A stretch of 64,000 bases of DNA from Arcuatula senhousia (Eukaryota; Mollusca; Bivalvia; Mytilida; Mytilidae). Shown here piece by piece: positions 58,188 to 64,000 of the stretch. A program made the translations under genes and the position numbers. Below the pieces are notes generated by a model. It saw only the letters and a program-made list of their open reading frames with translations. It was not told where the DNA came from and made no database searches. The stretch spans positions 18,060,001 through 18,124,000 of the forward strand of contig OZ020317.1 of assembly GCA_963971305.1 (NCBI GenBank), read 5' to 3'. How positions within the stretch are numbered: the stretch's first letter is position 1; the number at the start of each line of letters is the position of its first letter.

Positions 58188-60146
58188 CTACAAATGGAAA
58201 ATGATTGATAAGATTAGGGGCAATTTTCAGGACAAAAACACAGACATTGTGAAAGGGAGAAAGTGAGCAACAGTCACCGTTCTAAAAAGTCAGCAAAAGC
58301 CCTGTTTTTTTCCCAAAAAGAATTATGAAATTTAGAAATATTTGTTAATATAAGTTAAGTTACACCTAATTAGTGATTTAGTACCAGTATGTTCAAAATC
58401 ACAGAATAAACTGTGGACAACATGGAAACTTATAGGAATTCCACATCATGCTGGGCCCTAAGATTTTGTGAATAGATAATATCAATCATACTTATGGCAT
58501 GTAATAAGGACCAATTAATGCAAATTTTAGCAATAATTTTCTGAAACTTCTATGACTTTCTGCCTGGTATATATTATTAAAATGCTGGATCAGTAGATAT
58601 ACACAGACCACATATTCATGGCATAAAAAGCTTGGAACACAACACACAGAAGAAATCAATACATTCTTGGTATCTCTCCGACCCAAGAATCAATACAGAG
58701 AAAACCATCATGTTAAATGTTTATACAAGAAAGTTTCAATGTAAAAATAGATGTAACTTCTACAGAAAAGGGGGGATGCTTAAATAGAAAAGCATTTAGA
58801 TTAAATGTTTGTACAAAAAAGTTCCAATGTAAATATGAGATGGTTTCCACAGAAAAATTAAGGGCAGATGTTCATTCATATAGAATGCAATAAAATTTGA
58901 ATGTGAAAATTTAATTCTCATCACATGCACATAACAAAATGGGGAGGTTAAATTGTATATGTTTTTTTTTTGCTAATGAGTTATCAAGCACTTCAACCAG
59001 TTATGTAGATCCAGCAATTTTGAATTCCTAATAAAAAAAATTGGCAAACCATGTAAACCTAAGTCCTAACTTCCTCTTGAATAATCATAGATCAAAGTTT
59101 GACAAGTTTGACCCATATCCTTGTGAAAGCATGATTAGAATATAATCATGGGTTATTTTAATCAGAGGGACATATTTTTATACAAACTAGATTTTGTCAA
59201 CTTTAGTTATAAATGTATACATGTACAATTGCTGACTGCATGATGAGAAGTTTTGAGAAGTCCTTAAAAATGTCGAGATAATTTTGACAAAGTTTTCTGA
59301 AATCATTATTTTTTAGCATACAATTTCTAGAGCTATTGTAAGGAACCTTCAGGGATATTTAAGAGGCAGGCCAAAAAAAACCCCAGCCAAATAAGGACCT
59401 AATATCTCAGCTAAAAGACACTTTTCAAAACATAAACAGGCAGACAGATAACTTGTATTCATGTATTTTGTAAGACTGAATAATTAGTATACAAATGGAT
59501 TCATAATAAAACACATAATTGTATTTTTGCTAAGTAAAACACGAAGAACATTGTTAATGAACCATTTGGTGTAAATGTTAATATATTTAAAAAAAAATAC
59601 AAGATAGACACACAATGAGATCTATTTAGGCTATTTTTGATTTTGAAGGACGAAATCTTTAGAACATATGTGAATCATTATTTTCATCACAGTAATGCAT
59701 TATGTTTCATTTTCAGTGAATGATAAAATGCAAACTAAATGGGATCAACAACATGCAGATACCTAATCACTTTGTATCAACGGTCTGTGTTGAAATAACA
59801 GAAGTTCTTTATTTCAGATTTGTTTTAACTTATGTAATACACCTCATCAATAAACTGAGGTATGGTGCATCTCAAATTAAAACTTGCAATACATAATGTG
59901 CTATGCAACTGTTTATTTCTGCCTAATTTTGTCTGTAACACATCAGGAGTCCATAAAATATGACAATGAGAAATGAAAACAGTTAAAATGGGCAAACTGT
60001 GAAACTTGGTATGAATACTTGGAACATGTTTGAGGGTTATTCCCATTTTTCAAATAAAATAGGTTAAATAGGGGTTTTCACATTATTAACCAATGCAACA
60101 AGACATCATATTTGGCAGGTAAAAGGCCAACCTCATTAGATACCAG
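58188..60146. other. Non-coding flank of the first visible exon
   Basis: Presumably intron of the kalirin-like gene. Short open frames only; no exon with domain similarity and matching splice sites. Confidence 0.4.
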
Positions 60147-61193
60147 TTTTGAAAAGAATATGTCCAAAAGACATAATGCCCCATCTCGCAACATAAATTT
60201 TTTTTTCCACAATCAATAAACCATGAAGTTGTTCAAAAAGTATAATTTTATGTTGATTAAATGATTTATAAAGTTTCATGATACTATACTAACATCTTTG
60301 TAAGTGGTCATCCATATACGGTTGCTTTGGCACTTGTCAGTAAGAAGGAATGGACTTCAACCATTCTTCTATAAGTGGTCATTCATGTGGAAAATATAGG
60401 TCACAGCCAGCATCTGAAGCATACATTGTGCTTCACATCACTAGGTGCACCTACCATACCAATATAGTTGATGTGGCACATGTCAGTTAGAAGGAATGGA
60501 CTTTAACCATTCTTCTATAAGTGGTCATTCATGTGGAAAATATAGGTCACATCCAGCATCCGAAGCTTGGATTGTGCTAAGCATCACTAGGTGCACCTAC
60601 CATATCAATATGCAGTCAAACCTGCCTTAGCGGCCACCTCTATTAAGCAATCACCTGCTTTAGACAGCCACATGCTTTTTGTCCCTTTCTTTAATAAATC
60701 AATAAAAACAAACCTGGATTAAGCAGCCACCTGTCTTAAGTGGTCATTTTTTTCTCATCCCAAGGGTGGCCTCTTAAAACAGGGTTGACTGTGGTTTCTA
60801 TGGCACTTGTCAGTAAGAAGGAATGGACTTAAACCATTCTTCTTTAAGTGGTCATTCATGTGGAAAATATAGGTCTCATCCAGCATCCGAAGCATGCATT
60901 GTGCATAGCATCACTAGGTGCATCAACCATACCAATATGAATGATGAAGCATTTGTCATTAAGTGGGAATAGACTTTAACCATTCTTCTGTAAGTGGTCA
61001 TTCATGCGGAAAATATAGGTCACATCCTAAGTGTGCATTGTGCTTAGCATCACTAGGTGCACCTACCATACCAATATGATTGATGTGGCATTTGTCAGTA
61101 AGTGGGAATTTGGAAAATTGGGATTTGGGACGGAACAACGGACGAACGAATGTACCCGAACACTATATACTTTCGTAGATGCGGCATAATAAG
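60147..61193. mobile_element. Mobile element with ~145-bp tandem core, copy 2
   Basis: Same start (AATATGTCCAAAAGACATAATGCCCCATCTC, at 60157) and end (ACTTTCGTAGATGCGGCATAA) as copy 1, with about five core units and a GGAACAACGGACGAACG tail. A MITE is nested inside at 60613-60791. Confidence 0.75.
60613..60791. mobile_element. Nested 179-bp MITE
   Basis: Ends CAGTCAAACCTGCCTTAG and CAGGGTTGACTG are inverted over 12 bp (one mismatch). The interior has repeated 'TTAAGCNGCCACCTG' motifs, also in inverted order. It interrupts a core unit of the host element (CAATATG | TGGTTTCTATGGCAC). A 2-bp TG target duplication is possible but not certain. Confidence 0.7.
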
Positions 61194-64000
61194 TAGTAAG
61201 TCTCTACCACATTTTACAGTAGACCTGTCAAGATGTTGCTCTGAATTTATATCTAATGTCATATCAACAGACTGGGTATAATTTTTGTATAGTAATAATG
61301 CAAATATTGGAGAAACTCCAAAATAATGTTAGATATTATAAAACATTTTGACAAAGTGTATGTACATGTTTATTAACTAAAGGGTGCAGATCTTAAAACC
61401 AAATACATGCATATATATCCAGTTTGTTTGGATGTAAATTGTTTTCCTTGACTCCTGAATCCTAACATGTCATGTTGTTATAATTCTTTATTAAAAAAAA
61501 CCCATTGTAAATCAGAATAAAAGTGCTGTATTTAGCAATCTCTTCAGTACTTGTTGTTTAATATTAGCTCAGCCATATCCATCATGTTAAAGACCAGAAA
61601 AAGATAAAACAAAGCGAATGTAGAGCCTAATGCTTAGAAGCAAAAAAAAAAAAAAAATACTAGAAAAATCCAAGAAAAAAACCTCTAAATACTGTTGAGG
61701 GAATTAATATCTGATGCAAGACTAAAGATCCTGATTTCTAAAGTAAACGGAACCAAATTTTCAGAACATTTTTAATTCTCCTACCTTTATTAATTTAACA
61801 AATTCAGCCACAAAAACATATTTTGTCCTTTTTTCCTCCCTACACTGATCCATATTTATATCCTATCCTTCATAAATATATGATTTATTACTTATCCATA
61901 ACTGCCCAATACACTGAGAGTAGCTAAAATCATGTTAACAAGGTAGACATTTGACTAAGGGGCCTTCCAAAGGAAATTCTTAAAACAAAAATAAATGATT
62001 TTAAAGCAACATTTCAAATGTGGAAAAAAGACAATTTTATACATTGATGAAAAGGTAAAATACCCCTAAAATTAACTTTTTCATGATATTCAAGTTAAAA
62101 CATTGATATCCTGTTAAACTACCTACATAGGGCCCCTAATTAATTAATTAATTCTAATGATAACCTAAGTAATATCCTGATTAAGAGGTAACCTATCTGT
62201 ATCTTAGGTCAAGTTGTAAAACTAAGTAGAAGTGACAGGGCTATAGATAGATCAGAGCTAAAGTCAGTCAACTTACAGAAAGAGTAGCAAGCAATTGTCT
62301 TCAGTCAGTCAACTTATGAGGACCTGAACAGGGGGACCAGGCTTTAGAGGGCCAGAGACAGTGGTAATCTCTCTGTAGTAAGGTCAAGTTGTGAGGATAA
62401 GTGGAAGTGCTATAGATAAATCATAGAGAAGCGCACAATTGTCTTTAGTCAGTCAACTTACATGTATGAGGACCTGCACTGGGGGGACCAGGATTTTGAG
62501 GGCCAGAGACAGTGGTAATCTCTGTGTAGTAAGGTCAAGTTGTGAGGATTTGTGCTATAGATAAAACATAGAGAAGCCCACAATTGTCTTAAGGTTGCAA
62601 ACAAGATTGCTACACTTAGCAAATGTTCCCTGCTTCCACATTAAAGTTGAAAATTTATCAAAATTTGAAGAATTAAATGGCATAATAATATGAATACCTA
62701 CATATCATGACAAACAATTCTATAAAATTTCATCAAAATCTGTGCCTATGACCTTTAATGAACTAAGTTGATAAAGTCCAATAACCCCTATAAAATTTGT
62801 TGAATCGAAAAGGCAGTGCAATATGATCAACTACATATCATGACAAACAATCCTACAAAATTCAACAAAATCTGTTGAGCCATCTCAGAGGAGTAGTGCT
62901 CACAAATGAGTGATGCACACTCATAACAAGGTCGCACTCTGTCTCGTTGCAGCAGGGGACAAAAAGGCAACAACATTTATGATTTTATAAAATGTAGTTA
63001 TGACACTAAAAAATTTATTAGCTTTTTTTAGAAAGGGCTTGATTTTTAGATTCTATTAGGATGCAAATTTTAGGCAATATTCAAAATTTCTAAGGTCATT
63101 GACTTACTCAAAATACTCCAGACCTTTCAGGGGGTGGATTCAAAGAATTATGCAAAGATCTTCTCTATGTTAACAAATATATCCCTATAAAAGTTTTGAT
63201 GACAGCGGATAATAATTGCTAATTTTGTAAAGTAAAGCTATAAAATTGTAATGATTTTTTTTTAGTAATATGATTTGTTTGTAAAGTGACACATGTAGGA
63301 AGCTGAAACACAATGGTACAGCTGTTACAGAAAAAAGACATGAAATGCTACACACTAATAACTATTTGTTTTATAATCAGGAAACTTTAAGATTAACCTC
63401 AATAGGAAGATACATGATGTCATTGGAAATTACATAACGTTCAGATTCAGATGTTTGTATAAAAGAAGTAAAAAACAGAGAACAAATCAGAAACTCAGTT
63501 CTGTATTTTTTTACTTTAATCATCAGAAGAGCAAATATAACTCTAATTGAACTTAGTCTCTTTAACAATTGGGCAAAATCTCTCAAAAACATTATTCTCA
63601 ACAATTTCAGCCCATCTAGTTCGAATAAAACCATTTCTTTGGTCATTTTAATGCCTATTGGTTTAAATAAAGAATTGAAAAAATTAAAATCCATCACATT
63701 TTACCCTTTCAGACAAGGATCAGACCTCTCCTTATATTTTTGGTTGCCGTTTAATTGTGGGCTGTGTCGCGTACACTTATTCCACATCTCTTTATTTTCT
63801 ATTATATTTACATTCTTGCTCACTCTCAAAGCTTAACAACATGGTGTAGATGAGAGTTAGCAATTTGAATATTTGGCTAGCAAAGATGATTAACATATTA
63901 TTCAAGTACCAATTTATATAAGTTGTTGGTACTAGCCAACTCACTTGACCTTAATATTAGATCAATACTTCACCCGATTAGTAAACCTGTCAAACAAAGG
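61194..64000. other. Right end of window, no gene found
   Basis: 62190-62600 holds two to three ~190-bp tandem units (GACAGTGGTAATCTCT, AAGGTCAAGTTGTGAGGAT). 62600-62960 is a 'CATATCATGACAAACAATTC' repeat ending at a GTCTCGTTGCAGCAGGGGAC block. 63700-63840 is a retroelement 3'-end fragment. An ATTAATTAATTAATT microsatellite lies at 62138-62153. Presumed intron or upstream sequence of the kalirin-like gene. Confidence 0.45.
63700..63840 (+). mobile_element. Retroelement 3'-terminal fragment
   Basis: GCTGTGTCGCGTACACTTAT, then TCCACATCTCTTTATTTTCT is the reverse complement of 30478-30515 and 7505-7565. Confidence 0.5.

Noticed and set aside
58048..58266. Plus-strand 72-codon frame
   Set aside because: Shadow of minus-strand exon 58110-58187.
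63377..63697. Minus-strand 106-codon frame considered as an upstream kalirin exon
   Set aside because: Composition and sequence show no relation to the linker or SH3 expected there; no convincing splice sites.
1..64000. tRNA, rRNA, snRNA genes
   Set aside because: No A/B-box pair with a foldable cloverleaf and no rRNA-like block noticed by eye; a covariance-model scan would be needed to be certain.

Overview
This is eukaryotic DNA, AT-rich, with short exons in long introns and dense interspersed repeats. Several repeat families are ones I associate with bivalve genomes: the 'GGGCCATAACTCC' family, elements ending in (GA)CGGAC-rich tails, and SINE-like units carrying a 'CTTCCGGAGCACC' motif. 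A marine mussel (Mytilidae) is the best guess. The organism is inferred from repeat style and protein similarity, not proven.

Two genes converge on the left edge. A galactose 3-O-sulfotransferase family gene (+) enters from the left and stops at 1238. Facing it, and filling nearly all of the window on the minus strand, is the 3' half of a kalirin/Trio-type Rho guanine-nucleotide exchange factor. I resolved 23 consecutive coding exons (58187 down to 3891). Their splice phases join without a break into 1175 codons plus a stop: linker, DH2 and PH2 (58.2-48.9 kb), Ser/Asn/Asp-rich linker (47 kb), SH3 (36.8 kb), linker (36.1 kb), Ig (33.1 and 30.3 kb), FN3 (30.0 and 29.5 kb), and a protein kinase domain (21.9 and 7.4-3.9 kb). 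The Sec14, spectrin, DH1/PH1 and first SH3 parts of such a protein would lie beyond the right edge.

Inside the 14.4-kb intron before the main kinase exons, on the opposite strand, is a compact two-exon gene (9134-10064) for a small secreted, lysine-rich peptide with eight cysteines in a symmetric CX3C-based pattern. It has its own TATA box and poly(A) signals. I do not recognise its family; it is a candidate for a new host-defence or secreted peptide.

The most unusual structure is at 27.1-29.45 kb. About 40 tandem copies of a 57-58 bp unit were generated from the end of an FN3 exon together with its 5' splice site, so the intron starts with about 40 intact copies of its own donor. A smaller version of the same event (57-58 bp period, three to four copies) lies at the end of the second PH-side exon at 50.2 kb. 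The peptide gene shows a mirror case in which acceptor-plus-exon-start copies repeat about every 55 bp through its intron.

The rest is mobile and repetitive DNA: a 2.6-kb tandem segmental duplication (12.85-19.8 kb) in which one copy received a 1.7-kb TTAA-flanked element and the other preserves the empty site; a 348-bp piggyBac-like MITE; several fold-back elements; a TIR element with a 21-bp minisatellite core; 50-bp satellite arrays with higher-order structure (37.7-41.3 kb); elements with ~145-bp tandem cores; and a truncated reverse-transcriptase retroelement with 3'-end fragments elsewhere. No tRNA, rRNA or CRISPR was found.
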